Assembly (NCBI RefSeq): GCF_000513935.1
Contig: NZ_AZUY01000033.1
Span: forward strand, 18,272 to 66,628
DNA length: 48,357 bases
Source: Mesorhizobium sp. WSM3626
GTDB lineage: Bacteria > Pseudomonadota > Alphaproteobacteria > Rhizobiales > Rhizobiaceae
Reading direction: 5' to 3'
Made by a program: the position numbers and the translations under genes. The notes beneath the pieces are model-generated. The model was given only the letters and a program-made list of their open reading frames with translations, ran no database searches and was not told the DNA's origin. Of the stretch, positions 1 to 10,314 are shown piece by piece (position 1 is the stretch's first letter; each line of letters starts with the position of its first letter).

Positions 1-11
1 GCGGACCGCGC

Positions 12-899
12 CTAGAGCGCCTCGGCGCCCGAAATGATTTCGATCAGTTCCTTGGTGATCTGTGCCTGCCGCTGGCGGTTGTAGGTGATCGACAGTTTGT
101 TGATCATCTCACCGGCGTTGCGCGTCGCATTGTCCATGGCGCTCATCTTGGCGCCCATTTCGCCCGCCGCGTTTTCCAGCAGCGCGCGGAAAACCTGCAC
201 CGCGATGTTGCGCGGGATGAGGTCGGACAGGATTTCGCCCGGCTCCGGCTCATACTCGTAGACGGCATTGGCGCCATCCGTCGACTCGGACCGGGCCGAA
301 GAGGCGGACGCTGCCGGAATGATCTGCTGCGCGGTCGGAACCTGGCTGATCACCGACTTGAACTGCGAATAGAACAGCGTGCAGACGTCGAAGGCGCCCT
401 CGTTGAACAGGTGGATGACCTTGCGGGCGATCGCATCGGCATTGACGAAGCCGAGCGTCTTTACCTCACGCAGATCGACGCGCTCGATGATCATCGCGGC
501 ATAGTCGCGGCGCAGTATGTCGAAACCCTTCTTGCCGACGCAGATGATCTTGACCTGCTTGCCATCGGCCAGCAGCCGGCGGATATGGTCGCGGGCATGA
601 CGGGCGATCTGCGAATTGAAGCCGCCGCACAGGCCACGCTCGGCTGTGCAGACGACGAGCAGATGCACATCATCCTTGCCGGTTCCCGCCATCAGCGCCG
701 GGGCATCGCCACCGCCACCGACAGCCTGGGTGATGTTGGCCAGGACGGAACCCATGCGCTCCGAATAGGGACGCGCCGCTTCCGCCGCCTCTTGCGCACG
801 GCGCAGCTTCGCCGCGGCGACCATCTGCATCGCCTTGGTGATCTTCTGCGTCGCCTTGACCGAGGCGATACGGTTACGAAGGTCTTTTAATGAAGGCAT
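12..899 (-). CDS. atpG: ATP synthase F1 subunit gamma
   Basis: Central rotor-shaft subunit of F1F0 ATP synthase, coupling proton flow through the membrane ring to catalysis in the alpha3beta3 head. The 295-residue product has the family N-terminal helix ([20 protein letters not shown], then [16 protein letters not shown]) and the C-terminal helix [19 protein letters not shown] that form the coiled-coil shaft. Length is normal. It lies 31 bases downstream of atpA in the same direction, fitting the alphaproteobacterial order atpH-atpA-atpG-atpD-atpC; atpD and atpC would lie beyond the left edge. Start is the ATG opening the conserved N-terminus. Confidence 0.98.
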   Translation of the reverse strand: MPSLKDLRNRIASVKATQKITKAMQMVAAAKLRRAQEAAEAARPYSERMGSVLANITQAVGGGGDAPALMAGTGKDDVHLLVVCTAERGLCGGFNSQIARHARDHIRRLLADGKQVKIICVGKKGFDILRRDYAAMIIERVDLREVKTLGFVNADAIARKVIHLFNEGAFDVCTLFYSQFKSVISQVPTAQQIIPAASASSARSESTDGANAVYEYEPEPGEILSDLIPRNIAVQVFRALLENAAGEMGAKMSAMDNATRNAGEMINKLSITYNRQRQAQITKELIEIISGAEAL

Positions 900-930
900 G
901 CTTCAAACCTGATCCCGTCTTGCACTTCGC

Positions 931-2460
931 TCAGGCGAAGGTCTTGGCGAAGGCGTCGATCTCGGCCTTCAGCTTGGCGCGCAGATCGTCTGACAGCGCC
1001 TTTTCCTTGCGGATGGCGTCGAGGACGTCCTTGCCGGCCGAACGCATGTGGCTGAGCAGGCCGTGCTCGAACTTGCCGACCTGGTTGACCGGCAGCTTGT
1101 CGAGATAGCCGTTGACACCGGCGAAGATCACCGCGACCTGCTCTTCCGTCTTCAGCGGCGAGAACTGCGGCTGCTTCAGAAGTTCGGTCAGGCGCGAGCC
1201 GCGGTTGAGCAGGCGCTGCGTGGCGGCATCGAGATCCGAGCCGAACTGCGCGAAAGCCGCCATTTCGCGGTACTGCGCGAGCTCGCCCTTGATCGAGCCG
1301 GCAACCTGCTTCATCGCCTTGATCTGCGCCGAGGAACCGACGCGCGACACCGACAGGCCGACGTTGACGGCCGGACGGATGCCCTGGAAGAACAGGTTGG
1401 TTTCGAGGAATATCTGGCCGTCGGTGATCGAGATCACGTTGGTCGGGATGTAGGCCGACACGTCGTTGGCCTGCGTCTCGATGACCGGCAGGGCGGTCAG
1501 CGAGCCGCCTCCCAGGTCGTCGTTGAGCTTGGCGGCGCGCTCGAGCAGGCGCGAGTGCAGGTAGAAGACGTCGCCCGGATAGGCTTCGCGGCCCGGCGGA
1601 CGGCGCAGCAACAGCGACATCTGGCGATAGGCTACGGCCTGCTTCGACAGATCGTCATAGCTGATCAGCGCATGCATGCCGTTGTCGCGGAAATATTCGC
1701 CCATGGTGCAGGCCGTGAACGGCGCCAGGAACTGCATTGGCGCCGGATCGGACGCGGTGGCGGCGACGATGATCGAATATTCGAGCGCGCCGCGCTCTTC
1801 CAGCACCTTGACGAACTGCGCGACGGTCGAGCGCTTCTGGCCGACGGCGACGTAGACGCAGTAGAGCTTTTCCTTCTCAGGACCGTTGTCATGCACCGAC
1901 TTCTGGTTGAGCATCGTGTCGAGGATGATGGCGGTCTTGCCGGTCTGGCGATCGCCGATGACCAGCTCGCGCTGGCCGCGGCCGACCGGGATCAGCGCAT
2001 CGATGGCCTTGAGGCCGGTCGACATCGGCTCGTTCACCGACTTGCGCGGGATGATGCCGGGCGCCTTGACGTCGACGCGCTTGCGCTCGATCGCCTTGAT
2101 CGGGCCTTTGCCGTCGATCGGGTTGCCGAGCGCGTCGACGACGCGGCCGAGCAGGCCGGGGCCGACAGGCGCGTCGACGATGGCGCCGGTGCGCTTGACG
2201 GTGTCGCCTTCCTTGATGTCGCGGTCGGCGCCGAAGATGACGACGCCGACATTGTCGGCTTCGAGATTGAGCGCCATGCCGCGGATGCCGCCGGGGAATT
2301 CGACCATTTCGCCGGCCTGGACATTGTCGAGACCGTAAACGCGGGCGATACCGTCACCGACGGACAGCACCTGTCCGACTTCGGAGACCTCGGCCTCCTT
2401 GCCGAAATTCTTGATCTGGTCTTTCAGAATTGCGGAAATTTCCGCGGCGCGGATGTCCAT
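931..2460 (-). CDS. atpA: ATP synthase F1 subunit alpha
   Basis: Nucleotide-binding, non-catalytic subunit of the F1 head. The 509-residue protein shows the P-loop GDRQTGKT near residue 170, preceded by the conserved [11 protein letters not shown], and the C-terminal segment around [13 protein letters not shown] that is typical of the family. Full length, no breaks. Its ATG overlaps the atpH stop by one base (TGATG), which suggests translational coupling and a single atpHAG transcript. The N-terminus [20 protein letters not shown] matches the usual alphaproteobacterial start. Confidence 0.98.
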   Translation of the reverse strand: MDIRAAEISAILKDQIKNFGKEAEVSEVGQVLSVGDGIARVYGLDNVQAGEMVEFPGGIRGMALNLEADNVGVVIFGADRDIKEGDTVKRTGAIVDAPVGPGLLGRVVDALGNPIDGKGPIKAIERKRVDVKAPGIIPRKSVNEPMSTGLKAIDALIPVGRGQRELVIGDRQTGKTAIILDTMLNQKSVHDNGPEKEKLYCVYVAVGQKRSTVAQFVKVLEERGALEYSIIVAATASDPAPMQFLAPFTACTMGEYFRDNGMHALISYDDLSKQAVAYRQMSLLLRRPPGREAYPGDVFYLHSRLLERAAKLNDDLGGGSLTALPVIETQANDVSAYIPTNVISITDGQIFLETNLFFQGIRPAVNVGLSVSRVGSSAQIKAMKQVAGSIKGELAQYREMAAFAQFGSDLDAATQRLLNRGSRLTELLKQPQFSPLKTEEQVAVIFAGVNGYLDKLPVNQVGKFEHGLLSHMRSAGKDVLDAIRKEKALSDDLRAKLKAEIDAFAKTFA

Positions 2461-3020
2461 CAGCCGACCTCTTTCAGTGCAAGCTTGAGCGAATTGAGTT
2501 TGGTTTTGAGCGACGTATCGATCTGGCGCGAGCCCATCTTGACCACCAGTCCGCCAAGCAGCGACGGGTCGACGGTGACGGAAATGGCCACGTCCTTGCC
2601 GGCAACGCTCTTCAGCGCCGCCTTGAGTTCGGCCTGCTGGGCCGCGGTCAGCTCATGCGCCGACGTCACTTCGGCGGCAGCCTCGCCACGGTGCTCAGCG
2701 GCGATCTGGCGGAATGCCTTGATCATGCCGGGCACCGCGAACAGGCGGCGGTTCTTGGCGACGACGCGCAGGAAATTGCCAGTCAGGCCGGTGATGCCGG
2801 CTTTGTCGGCGATCGCCGCGATGGCCTTGGCCTGGTCCTCGCTGGAGAATACCGGGCTGTTTATCAGCCGGGTGAGGTCCGCGCTGCCCGCCAGCATGGC
2901 CTCGAAACCGTTCAGGTCGGCCTCGACCTTGGCCACCGAATTTGACTGCGATGCCAGTTCGAACAGCGAACCGGCATAACGCTCTGCGACACCTGAGATT
3001 GGCGATGACGATTGGGCCAC
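2460..3020 (-). CDS. atpH: ATP synthase F1 subunit delta
   Basis: Peripheral-stalk subunit linking the F1 head to the b subunits. I choose the GTG at 3020, giving 186 residues, the usual length, starting [23 protein letters not shown]; a longer frame reaches 3110 but its extra residues do not look like the family. An AGAGAAAAG stretch upstream of the GTG could serve as ribosome-binding site. The C-terminus ([25 protein letters not shown], split by me as [18 protein letters not shown] / TSLKTKL) is the family signature. First gene of the atpHAG operon; the promoter should lie in 3030-3250 but I could not pick it with confidence. Confidence 0.95.
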   Translation of the reverse strand: MAQSSSPISGVAERYAGSLFELASQSNSVAKVEADLNGFEAMLAGSADLTRLINSPVFSSEDQAKAIAAIADKAGITGLTGNFLRVVAKNRRLFAVPGMIKAFRQIAAEHRGEAAAEVTSAHELTAAQQAELKAALKSVAGKDVAISVTVDPSLLGGLVVKMGSRQIDTSLKTKLNSLKLALKEVG

Positions 3021-3266
3021 GGACCGTCTTTTCTCTTGTCTGACAGGCCGCAGATTGTTGGCGCGAGCAAAAACTCTGGCTAAATCTTTGACCTTACTGC
3101 ATTTTTCCAAGCACGGAGGCGCGGCTTCCGCTATCCCCGGCCGAAAGTCGATTGCCGTCTAGCACAGGCATTTTAAGACCGCAATGCGTCGTTCCGCATG
3201 GTTTTCAGGCACTATTGTCGCATCCGGCGAAAGACTCGGGTCCTGCGCGCCGGAATACCCTTGGAT

Positions 3267-3662
3267 TCAGGGCACAAAGCCGAAGGCAAAGGCGAGCGGC
3301 AAGGCCGCGAGCGCCAGTTCCGCCACGATGGAAACCCAGTTGAAAGGTGTATTGGCGCCATCCGACATCATCGACAGCAGCCGGCCAAAGGCGGTGAACA
3401 GCCAGGAGAAGCCGAGCGCCATGTAGACCAGCGGCTGCGCGAGCAGGATGCAGCACAAGCCGACCCCTAGATAGAAGCCCGACATGCGGCCTCGGCCTTC
3501 GGCGATCGCCGCCGCCTTCTCGGGTTTGGCCTGCAGGCGCAGGATCCGGAACGCCAGGCCCGGCGCCAGGAAGAACAGAAGGCCGAGCAGCACGGTGAAG
3601 ACCGCACTCGACCAGGCCAGCCATTCGCCCTGGCTCGTCGGCCATGGAAGCGCAAAGTCCAT
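3267..3662 (-). CDS. Small integral membrane protein, DUF4345-like
   Basis: A 131-residue hydrophobic protein with about four membrane segments (roughly residues 10-35, 55-75, 78-95 and 105-128). The glycine-rich GRMSGFYLGVGLCCILL and the later FGRLLSMMSDG resemble the DUF4345 family; that assignment is from memory of the pattern and is tentative. The start at 3662 is preferred because GAGGGG sits about six bases upstream, whereas a frame extension to 3701 has no such site. It stands alone on the minus strand between atpH and the racemase. No function can be assigned. Confidence 0.75.
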   Translation of the reverse strand: MDFALPWPTSQGEWLAWSSAVFTVLLGLLFFLAPGLAFRILRLQAKPEKAAAIAEGRGRMSGFYLGVGLCCILLAQPLVYMALGFSWLFTAFGRLLSMMSDGANTPFNWVSIVAELALAALPLAFAFGFVP

Positions 3663-3757
3663 CGTGTCCCCTCGAAAAGTCTGCTTTGAAATCGCGGGCA
3701 TTCTAGCGAAGGAAAAATGCCGCGCCAGATGGCTCCAGGCACTTTAGGAGACGCGCA

Positions 3758-4453
3758 TCAACCGAGCGCGAATTCCACCGCCGCCTCGGCATGGATGCGC
3801 GTCGTGTCGAAAACCGGAATGTCGAAATCGCCCTGGCCGATCAGCATGGTGATCTCGGTGCAGCCCATGATCAGGCTGTCGGCGGCCTCTTCGCGGCGAA
3901 GGCGGTTTGCCTCGGCGACATAGGCGGCCTTCGAAGCTTCGGAGACAACGCCCTGGCAGAGTTCCTCGTAGATGACGCGATGGACCATGTCGCGCCCGGC
4001 GTCATCGGGCACCACTGGCGAGAGGCCATATTTGTCGGCAAGCCGGCCCTTGTAGAAGTCCTGCTCCATGGTGAACCGCGTCGCCAGCAGCGCCGGGCGC
4101 CGCAAACCGGCCTGCCTGATCGCGGCCGCGGTGGCATCGGCAATATGGATCAGCGGGATCGACACGGACGCCTGCACCTGGTCGGCCAGCTTATGCATGG
4201 TGTTGGTGCACAAAAGCAGGCCTTGCGCGCCGCCGGCCTCGAGCTTGCGCGCGGCATCGGTCAGCAGCGCGCCGGCGCCGTCCCAATCGCCATGATGCTG
4301 CCGCTCCGCGATCTCGGAAAAATCGAACGACCAGAGCAGCAGCTTCGCCGAATGCAGCCCACCCAGCCGCTCGCGCACGATCTCGTTGAGCAGGCGATAG
4401 TAGATCGCGGTCGATTCCCAGCTCATGCCGCCGAGCAGGCCAAGGGTCTTCAT
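3758..4453 (-). CDS. Aspartate/glutamate racemase family protein
   Basis: Cofactor-independent amino acid racemase of the aspartate racemase (RacX/YgeA-like) group. The 231-residue protein starts MKTLGLLGGMSWEST, the hallmark N-terminus. The two-cysteine active site is intact: one in LLLCTNTMHK and one in LIMGCTEITMLI. Start at 4453 matches the family; a longer frame to 4483 adds residues (MSRREKRKDH) that are not family-like. A GGAAAG site precedes the start. Substrate (Asp, Glu or another amino acid) cannot be told from sequence. It lies 50 bases downstream of priA on the same strand. Confidence 0.9.
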   Translation of the reverse strand: MKTLGLLGGMSWESTAIYYRLLNEIVRERLGGLHSAKLLLWSFDFSEIAERQHHGDWDGAGALLTDAARKLEAGGAQGLLLCTNTMHKLADQVQASVSIPLIHIADATAAAIRQAGLRRPALLATRFTMEQDFYKGRLADKYGLSPVVPDDAGRDMVHRVIYEELCQGVVSEASKAAYVAEANRLRREEAADSLIMGCTEITMLIGQGDFDIPVFDTTRIHAEAAVEFALG

Positions 4454-4503
4454 GTGGTCTTTCCGTTTCTCTCGCCGAGACAACTGTAGCTGAAACTGCG
4501 TCC

Positions 4504-6687
4504 CTACAAAAAACTCTGGGGGTCGATGTCGACCTGCACCCGGACCGAGCCGCGCTGCTTCGGTCCGTTGGCGAGCATTGCCCTGATAAAACCCTGCATG
4601 TCGGCGCGCCGTTCGCCCTGGATCAGCAGGCGGAAGCGGTGGCGGCCGCCGAGCAGCGACAGCGGGGCTTCCGCCGGCCCGAGCACGAACAGGTCCGACG
4701 CTTCAGGTGCCGCGCGGCGCAGGCCGCGTGCATGGCCTTCCGCTTCCGCCCGCGTCACCGCGCTGACGATGACGCCGGCCAACCGGCCGAAGGGCGGCAA
4801 GGCAGCGCGCTCGCGCTCCGAAATCTCGCGCTGGTAGAAAGACTCGGCATCGCCTGAGACGATCGCCCGCATCACCGGATGGTCGGGCTGGAAGGTCTGC
4901 AGCAGGCCAAGGCTCTTCTTGCCGGTGCGGCCGGCACGGCCGGTCACCTGGCTGAGCAACTGGAAGGTGCGCTCGGCGGCCCGCGGATCGCCATTGGCAA
5001 GGCCGAGATCGGCGTCGACGACGCCGACCAGCGTCATGTTCGGGAAATTGTGGCCCTTGGCGACCAGTTGCGTGCCGATGACGATATCGGCCTCGCCATT
5101 GGCGATTGCCTCCAGCTCCAGCCGCAATCGTCGTACACCGCCCATGATGTCCGACGACAGCACGATGGTGCGCGCGTCCGGGAAATGCGTCACGACCTCC
5201 TCGGCGATGCGTTCGACCCCCGGCCCACAAGCCACCAGATGGTCGAGCGTGCCGCATTCCGGGCAGGCTTCGGGACGGCGCTCGTTGTGACCGCAGTGAT
5301 GACACACCAACTGGCCGCGAAAGCGGTGTTCGACCAGCCAGGCCGAGCACACCGGACAGCCGAAGCGATGGCCGCAGACCCGGCACAGCGTCAGCGGCGC
5401 GTAGCCGCGCCGGTTGAGGAACAGCAGCGACTGCTCCTTCTTCTCCAGCGTCCGGCGCATATGGTCGATCAGTACCGGCGACAGAAATCCGCCACGGGCG
5501 GGCGGCGCGCGGCGCATGTCGATCGACTTGAGATCGGGAAGTGCCGCCTCGGCGAAGCGGGCGGAAAGCACAGCCCTGGCATAACGGCCCTGGCTGGCAT
5601 TGACCCGGCTCTCGACCGACGGCGTCGCCGATGCCAAGACCACGGGGAAGCCGCCTATATGGCCGCGCACGACAGCCATGTCTCGCGCATTGTAGAAGAC
5701 GCGGTCTTCCTGCTTGTAGGCGGGGTCGTGCTCTTCGTCGACCACGATCAGGCCAAGCTCGCGAAACGGCAGGAACAGCGCCGAGCGCGCGCCGGCGACG
5801 ACGCGCACGCCGCCTTCCGCCACTTGCCGCCAGACCTTTTCACGCATTCGCGGTGGCAAATCCGAATGCCATTCGCCCGGCTTGGCGCCGAAACGTTGCT
5901 GGAAGCGTTCGAGAAAGGCATGCGTCAACGCGATTTCCGGCAGCAGGATAAGCACCTGCTTGCCCTGCTCGAGCGCGGCCGCCACCGCCTCGAAATAAAC
6001 CTCCGTCTTGCCCGAACCGGTGACGCCGTCGAGCAACGCGACATTGAACTCGCCGGCCGCGACATTGGCGAGCAGCATCGACGCGGCCCCGTTCTGGTCC
6101 GGCATCAATTCGGGAACGGCATAGCTGGGATCAGGCGCGGCCACCACCGGGCGCGGCGGGATCATCACCGTCTCGAACACGCCTTGCGCTTTCAGCCCCT
6201 CGATCACCGTCGACGACACGCCCGCGGCGTGCGCGAGGCCGGATCGCGTCCAGGCAAGGCCACCTTCGGCCGTCTCCAGCACGCGTGCCCTGGCATCGGT
6301 CATCCGGTCGGGCACGAGCAGGGTGCGCTGAAGCCCTTCGATCCACGGTTCGGGATCAAAGGCCTCCGGCGCCCTGAGCAGCATGCGCGCCACCATGCCC
6401 GGCGGCGACAGCGTGTACTGTGCCACCCAGTCGACGAAGCGGCGCATGGCGCGGTCGATCGGCGGACAGTCGAAAACCTGCTCGATCGGGCGCAATTTCC
6501 TGGCATCGACCTGCTCGACAACGCCGTCCCAGACAATGCCGGCGACCTGGCGCGGCCCAAGCGGCACGCGCACGATCGAACCCGGCACCACGCGCATGCC
6601 GGCAGGCACGGCATAGGTGTAGGGGCGTTCGGCCGGCATCGGCACCAGCACCGGCGCGGCCGCGACAAAGGGCGAATCTTCGATCAT
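4504..6687 (-). CDS. priA: Primosomal protein N' (replication restart helicase PriA)
   Basis: Superfamily 2 helicase that recognises stalled forks and D-loops and reloads the replicative helicase. At 727 residues it is full length. Order seen: N-terminal 3'-end-binding domain starting with PVLVPMPAERPYTYAVPAGM; Walker A DGVTGSGKTEVYFEA; Walker B DEEH; a zinc-binding insert with paired cysteines (CRVCGHRFGCPVC, then CHHCG and CPECG); and late helicase motifs such as GRAGR. The ATG at 6687 has AAGG about nine bases upstream. Divergent from the transaldolase gene with 91 bases between. Confidence 0.97.
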   Translation of the reverse strand: MIEDSPFVAAAPVLVPMPAERPYTYAVPAGMRVVPGSIVRVPLGPRQVAGIVWDGVVEQVDARKLRPIEQVFDCPPIDRAMRRFVDWVAQYTLSPPGMVARMLLRAPEAFDPEPWIEGLQRTLLVPDRMTDARARVLETAEGGLAWTRSGLAHAAGVSSTVIEGLKAQGVFETVMIPPRPVVAAPDPSYAVPELMPDQNGAASMLLANVAAGEFNVALLDGVTGSGKTEVYFEAVAAALEQGKQVLILLPEIALTHAFLERFQQRFGAKPGEWHSDLPPRMREKVWRQVAEGGVRVVAGARSALFLPFRELGLIVVDEEHDPAYKQEDRVFYNARDMAVVRGHIGGFPVVLASATPSVESRVNASQGRYARAVLSARFAEAALPDLKSIDMRRAPPARGGFLSPVLIDHMRRTLEKKEQSLLFLNRRGYAPLTLCRVCGHRFGCPVCSAWLVEHRFRGQLVCHHCGHNERRPEACPECGTLDHLVACGPGVERIAEEVVTHFPDARTIVLSSDIMGGVRRLRLELEAIANGEADIVIGTQLVAKGHNFPNMTLVGVVDADLGLANGDPRAAERTFQLLSQVTGRAGRTGKKSLGLLQTFQPDHPVMRAIVSGDAESFYQREISERERAALPPFGRLAGVIVSAVTRAEAEGHARGLRRAAPEASDLFVLGPAEAPLSLLGGRHRFRLLIQGERRADMQGFIRAMLANGPKQRGSVRVQVDIDPQSFL

Positions 6688-6778
6688 GAGGCGTGACCTT
6701 GCCCTGACTTTGGTCTAGATCAAAGAGCAACGCTGAACGTGCCTTCCCAAGCACGACGAAATCGTCAGGAGACCCGCC

Positions 6779-7435
6779 ATGAAATTTTTTGCCGACACCG
6801 CCGATATCAAAGAGATCAAGGAACTGAACGATCTGGGACTGCTCGATGGCGTCACCACCAATCCCTCGCTGATCCTGAAATCGGGCGGCAAGATCATCGA
6901 GGTCACCAAGCAGATCTGCGACATCGTCGAAGGCCCGGTCTCGGCCGAGGTCGTGGCGACCGAGTTCAAGCAGATGATGGCCGAGGCCGAGGTGTTGGCC
7001 AAGATCGCGCCCAATATTGCCATCAAGGTGCCGCTGACGCTGGACGGCCTGAAGGCCTGCAAGACGATCCGCACCGAGATGAACCGCATGGTCAACGTCA
7101 CGCTGTGCTTCTCGGCCACCCAGGCGCTACTCGCGGCCAAGGCCGGCGCGTCCTTCATCTCGCCCTTTGTCGGCCGCATCGACGACACCGGCTCGGACGG
7201 CATGGAACTGATCCAGGAGATCCGTCAGATCTACGACAACTACGATTTCCAGACCGAGATCCTGACCGCTTCCGTGCGCACGGTGAACCACGTCAAGCAG
7301 GCGGCTCTCATCGGCGCCGACGTCATCACCGCGCCGCCGGCGACGCTGAAGGCGCTGGTCAACCACCCGCTGACCGACAAGGGCCTGGCCGCCTTCCTCG
7401 CCGACTGGGCCAAGACCGGCCAGAAGATCGGCTGA
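6779..7435 (+). CDS. fsa: Transaldolase / fructose-6-phosphate aldolase family protein
   Basis: Short (218-residue) transaldolase-family TIM barrel. The protein opens [20 protein letters not shown], contains the DGVTTNPSL signature and the Schiff-base lysine in IAIKVPLT, and ends with the conserved [24 protein letters not shown] block. Proteins of this length are either fructose-6-phosphate aldolases or true transaldolases of the pentose phosphate pathway; sequence reading alone does not separate the two, so the symbol is tentative. AGGAGA lies seven bases before the ATG. A strong terminator follows at 7459. Confidence 0.93.
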   Translation: MKFFADTADIKEIKELNDLGLLDGVTTNPSLILKSGGKIIEVTKQICDIVEGPVSAEVVATEFKQMMAEAEVLAKIAPNIAIKVPLTLDGLKACKTIRTEMNRMVNVTLCFSATQALLAAKAGASFISPFVGRIDDTGSDGMELIQEIRQIYDNYDFQTEILTASVRTVNHVKQAALIGADVITAPPATLKALVNHPLTDKGLAAFLADWAKTGQKIG

Positions 7436-7458
7436 GCGGTTCCTCACCAGATACGAAG

Positions 7459-7482
7459 AAAGGCCGGGCAACCGGCCTTTTT
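7459..7482 (+). terminator. Rho-independent terminator of the transaldolase gene
   Basis: A perfect 9-bp stem (AAAGGCCGG / CCGGCCTTT) with a GCAA loop followed by T residues, 24 bases after the transaldolase stop. The complementary strand also carries an A/T flank, so it may help end the convergent ftsK transcript arriving at 7515. Confidence 0.85.
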
Positions 7483-7514
7483 CATGCGCTGCGGATCAAG
7501 AGCTGACCGCCCGG

Positions 7515-10061
7515 TCAGTCCGTGCCGTCGTCGGGGGGCGCGATAGGCGACGGGCGCTTGCCCGCCATGATCTCGCGCTTGCCGACATGGTTGGGTGCGC
7601 CGACCAGACCCTCCTTCTCCATGCGTTCGACCAGTGAAGCCGCGCGGTTGTAGCCGATGCCGAGGCGGCGCTGGATGTAGGACGTCGAACATTTCTTGTC
7701 GCGCAACACCACCTTGACCGCCTCGTCATAGCTGGAATCGCCATCCTCGGCGGCAACGGCTCCCTTGTCGAAGACCGGACCCTGGTCGCCCTCCTCTTCC
7801 TCTTCATCCTCGTCGGCCGTCACGGTTTCCAGATATTCGGGACGGCCCTGCGCCTTCAGATGCGCCACGACATGCTCGACCTCGGCGTCGGAAACAAAGG
7901 GGCCGTGCACACGGGCAATGCGCCCGCCGCCCATCATGTGCAGCATGTCGCCCTGGCCGAGCAGCTGCTCGGCGCCCTGCTCGCCCAGGATGGTGCGGCT
8001 GTCGATCTTGGAGGTGACCTGAAAGGAGATGCGGGTCGGGAAATTGGCCTTGATCGTGCCGGTGATGACATCGACCGAAGGCCGCTGCGTTGCCATGATC
8101 AGGTGGATGCCGGCGGCGCGCGCCATCTGCGCCAGGCGCTGGATGGCGCCTTCGATCTCCTTGCCGGCAACCATCATGAGGTCGGCCATCTCGTCGACGA
8201 TGACGACGATGTAGGGCATCGGCGCGAGATCGATTTCCTGCTGTTCGAACAGCGGCTCGCCGGTGCCCTTCTCGAAGCCGGCCTGCACGGTCATGACGAC
8301 CGTCTCGCCCTTGTCGCGGGCTTGGGCGGCGCGCTCATTGTAGCCGTCGATGTTGCGCACGCCGAGCCGCGCCATCTTGCGATAGCGATCCTCCATCTCG
8401 CGCACCGCCCATTTGAGCGCGGTAACGGCCTTCTTGGGATCCGTGACGACGGGGGTCAGAAGGTGCGGGATACCGTCATAGACGGAGAGCTCAAGCATTT
8501 TCGGGTCGACCATGATCAGCCGGCATTCTTCCGGCTTCAGCCGGTAGAGCAGCGACAGGATCATGGTGTTGATGGCGACCGACTTGCCGGAGCCGGTGGT
8601 GCCGGCGACGAGCAGGTGCGGCATTTTCGCCAGCTCGGCAATGACAGGTTCGCCGCCGATCGTCTTGCCAAGGCAAAGCGCCAGCTTGCAGCTGGTCTTG
8701 CGGAAGCCCTGCGATTCGATCAGTTCGCGGAAATAGACGGTTTCGCGGGTCTCGTTCGGCAGCTCGATACCGATGACATTGCGGCCGGGCACGACGGCGA
8801 CGCGCGCCGAGACCGCCGACATGGAGCGGGCGATATCGTCGGCGAGGCCAATGACGCGCGACGACTTGACACCCGGCGCCGGCTCGAACTCGTAGAGGGT
8901 AACGACCGGGCCAGGGCGAACGTGGATGATCTCGCCGCGAACGCCGAAATCCTCCAGCACGCTTTCCAGGAGATCGGCATTCTGCTCGAGCCGCTCCTGC
9001 GACATGTAGAAGCCCTGCCCTTCCGGCGGCTGCTGCAGCAGTTCCTCCGAGGGGAGCTCGTAGCTTTCGCCCGTCACCGGCCGCGCAACCTTGCCAGCCA
9101 TGGGCAGCGACGGCCCTCGCGCGGTGGCAACGGTTTCCTCCACGCGCCGCACAAGTGGGGCGGCGCTGCTTGCGGCAGATGCGACCACTGCCGTCGTCCG
9201 ACCCTGCCGGACAGCCCTGCCCGCCGGAACGGGCGGCTCGACCAAGGCCTTGTTGGAGTTGGCCGGAAAGACGTCCGGCAGCGCGGACGAGGCCTGGCCC
9301 GGAAGGCATTCGATGACACGGAACAAGGTGGTGACATCGGCCACGGCGGACGCGGAGATGTCGGCCCGCGCCGCGGCGACCGGCACTGCCGCGACCGGTA
9401 CACGCGAAACCGGGCCGACTGAGCGGGGCGGCGACGTCACGTCAACCAGAAGCGGAGCCAAGCCCTCGAAGAAGGCGTGATCCGAAAGATAGGGCCGCCG
9501 GGCTTTTTCAGCGGTGGCTGTTCTGACCGGCGCGCCATTCACGACAACGGGCGCCGGGCGCGTGGCCGCTCGTGCCGTTGCGGGCATCTTCGGAGCCGCC
9601 GGCTGAACACCTTGCAACGTCTCGCCGCCGCGCGCCGGCTGAGCGGACGCGGCCGGTGACGGTCCGCGATGCATGACGGCGCCAGGCCCGACCTGCTGCG
9701 TCGGGGGCGCCTGCGGACCGCCCTGCGCGGCAACCTCGTCATGCGGCTGGCGATGCTTGGGTTCATAGTCCGGCGTGCGTGTAAAACGCACATTGGGCGC
9801 AAGGAAAAAATACTCTTGCCAGGCGGGGCTTTCGGTGTCGCCCTGCGGGAAAGCATTGTCCGCCGCGGGTTTCCCGTTCGGCCCGACGGAGGGTCTGCGG
9901 TCGTCGCCAGGATCGGCTACCCGCCCGGAACAGCCCGCATGGGAAGCACCGGACTGGCGGACATCCACCTTGCCGCGCGGGCCGCCGGAGAGCTCCCTTT
10001 CGGGGTCATCGGGCGAAGCTGCGTGCAACGAATTGACCCGAGAAAAACGCCTGGCTTCCAT
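7515..10061 (-). CDS. ftsK: FtsK/SpoIIIE-type DNA translocase without N-terminal membrane domain
   Basis: DNA pump of the FtsK family, expected to move chromosome dimers or terminus DNA at division. About 848 residues. The N-terminal ~350 residues are Pro/Ala/Arg-rich and I see no membrane segments, unlike classic FtsK. Then the alpha/beta motor: Walker [10 protein letters not shown] near residue 487, Walker [12 protein letters not shown] near 624, and [16 protein letters not shown]. An acidic linker [10 protein letters not shown] precedes a C-terminal winged-helix gamma domain ([19 protein letters not shown]). A stop codon lies just upstream of the start region, so the soluble N-terminus is not a start-choice artefact; TTG at 10067 is an alternative start. 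Confidence 0.93.
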   Translation of the reverse strand: MEARRFSRVNSLHAASPDDPERELSGGPRGKVDVRQSGASHAGCSGRVADPGDDRRPSVGPNGKPAADNAFPQGDTESPAWQEYFFLAPNVRFTRTPDYEPKHRQPHDEVAAQGGPQAPPTQQVGPGAVMHRGPSPAASAQPARGGETLQGVQPAAPKMPATARAATRPAPVVVNGAPVRTATAEKARRPYLSDHAFFEGLAPLLVDVTSPPRSVGPVSRVPVAAVPVAAARADISASAVADVTTLFRVIECLPGQASSALPDVFPANSNKALVEPPVPAGRAVRQGRTTAVVASAASSAAPLVRRVEETVATARGPSLPMAGKVARPVTGESYELPSEELLQQPPEGQGFYMSQERLEQNADLLESVLEDFGVRGEIIHVRPGPVVTLYEFEPAPGVKSSRVIGLADDIARSMSAVSARVAVVPGRNVIGIELPNETRETVYFRELIESQGFRKTSCKLALCLGKTIGGEPVIAELAKMPHLLVAGTTGSGKSVAINTMILSLLYRLKPEECRLIMVDPKMLELSVYDGIPHLLTPVVTDPKKAVTALKWAVREMEDRYRKMARLGVRNIDGYNERAAQARDKGETVVMTVQAGFEKGTGEPLFEQQEIDLAPMPYIVVIVDEMADLMMVAGKEIEGAIQRLAQMARAAGIHLIMATQRPSVDVITGTIKANFPTRISFQVTSKIDSRTILGEQGAEQLLGQGDMLHMMGGGRIARVHGPFVSDAEVEHVVAHLKAQGRPEYLETVTADEDEEEEEGDQGPVFDKGAVAAEDGDSSYDEAVKVVLRDKKCSTSYIQRRLGIGYNRAASLVERMEKEGLVGAPNHVGKREIMAGKRPSPIAPPDDGTD

Positions 10062-10124
10062 GCTCAAGACTCACTGTGGACGTCTGCTGAGCAATAGGGA
10101 GCGAGTGGTTAACAGTTGCTTCCG

Positions 10125-10256
10125 TCAGCGCTGTTGGAGCGAGCGAAAAATATCTTTCGCGGCGATGCCGAACGATACGGATTCGAGCGCTGGATCGTAT
10201 TCGAGGATCATCCACATATGCGGGCCGAGCATGTGCAAGCGCCGGCCCTTGGCCAT
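10125..10256 (-). CDS. Possible small ORF or gene remnant between lptE and ftsK
   Basis: A 43-codon frame starting MAKGRRLHMLGPHMWMILEY and ending in KDIFRSLQQR. Third codon positions are mostly G or C, as in the neighbouring genes. The frame stays open upstream to 10430, and the stretch just before the ATG (PLDPDAPGRFP) also reads like coding sequence, so this may be the tail of a decayed gene rather than a complete small protein. No good ribosome-binding site. I do not recognise it. Confidence 0.3.
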   Translation of the reverse strand: MAKGRRLHMLGPHMWMILEYDPALESVSFGIAAKDIFRSLQQR

Positions 10257-10314
10257 CGGGAAACGGCCGGGGGCATCAGGATCGAGAGGACGTCTTCGTG
10301 AACGAAGAGTGGCG

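Noticed and set aside
1048..2979. 643-codon plus-strand open frame over atpA/atpH
   Set aside because: Lies antisense to conserved ATPase genes; product is Arg/Asp/Val-rich with no family features, a shadow of high GC codon use.
4879..6696. 605-codon frame antisense to priA
   Set aside because: Complement of an intact, well conserved helicase gene; His/Arg-rich composition with no recognisable domain.
7765..7815. Acidic run in the FtsK-type protein considered as a frameshift or assembly artefact
   Set aside because: The frame stays open and the expected gamma domain follows, so the Glu-rich stretch is an ordinary linker.
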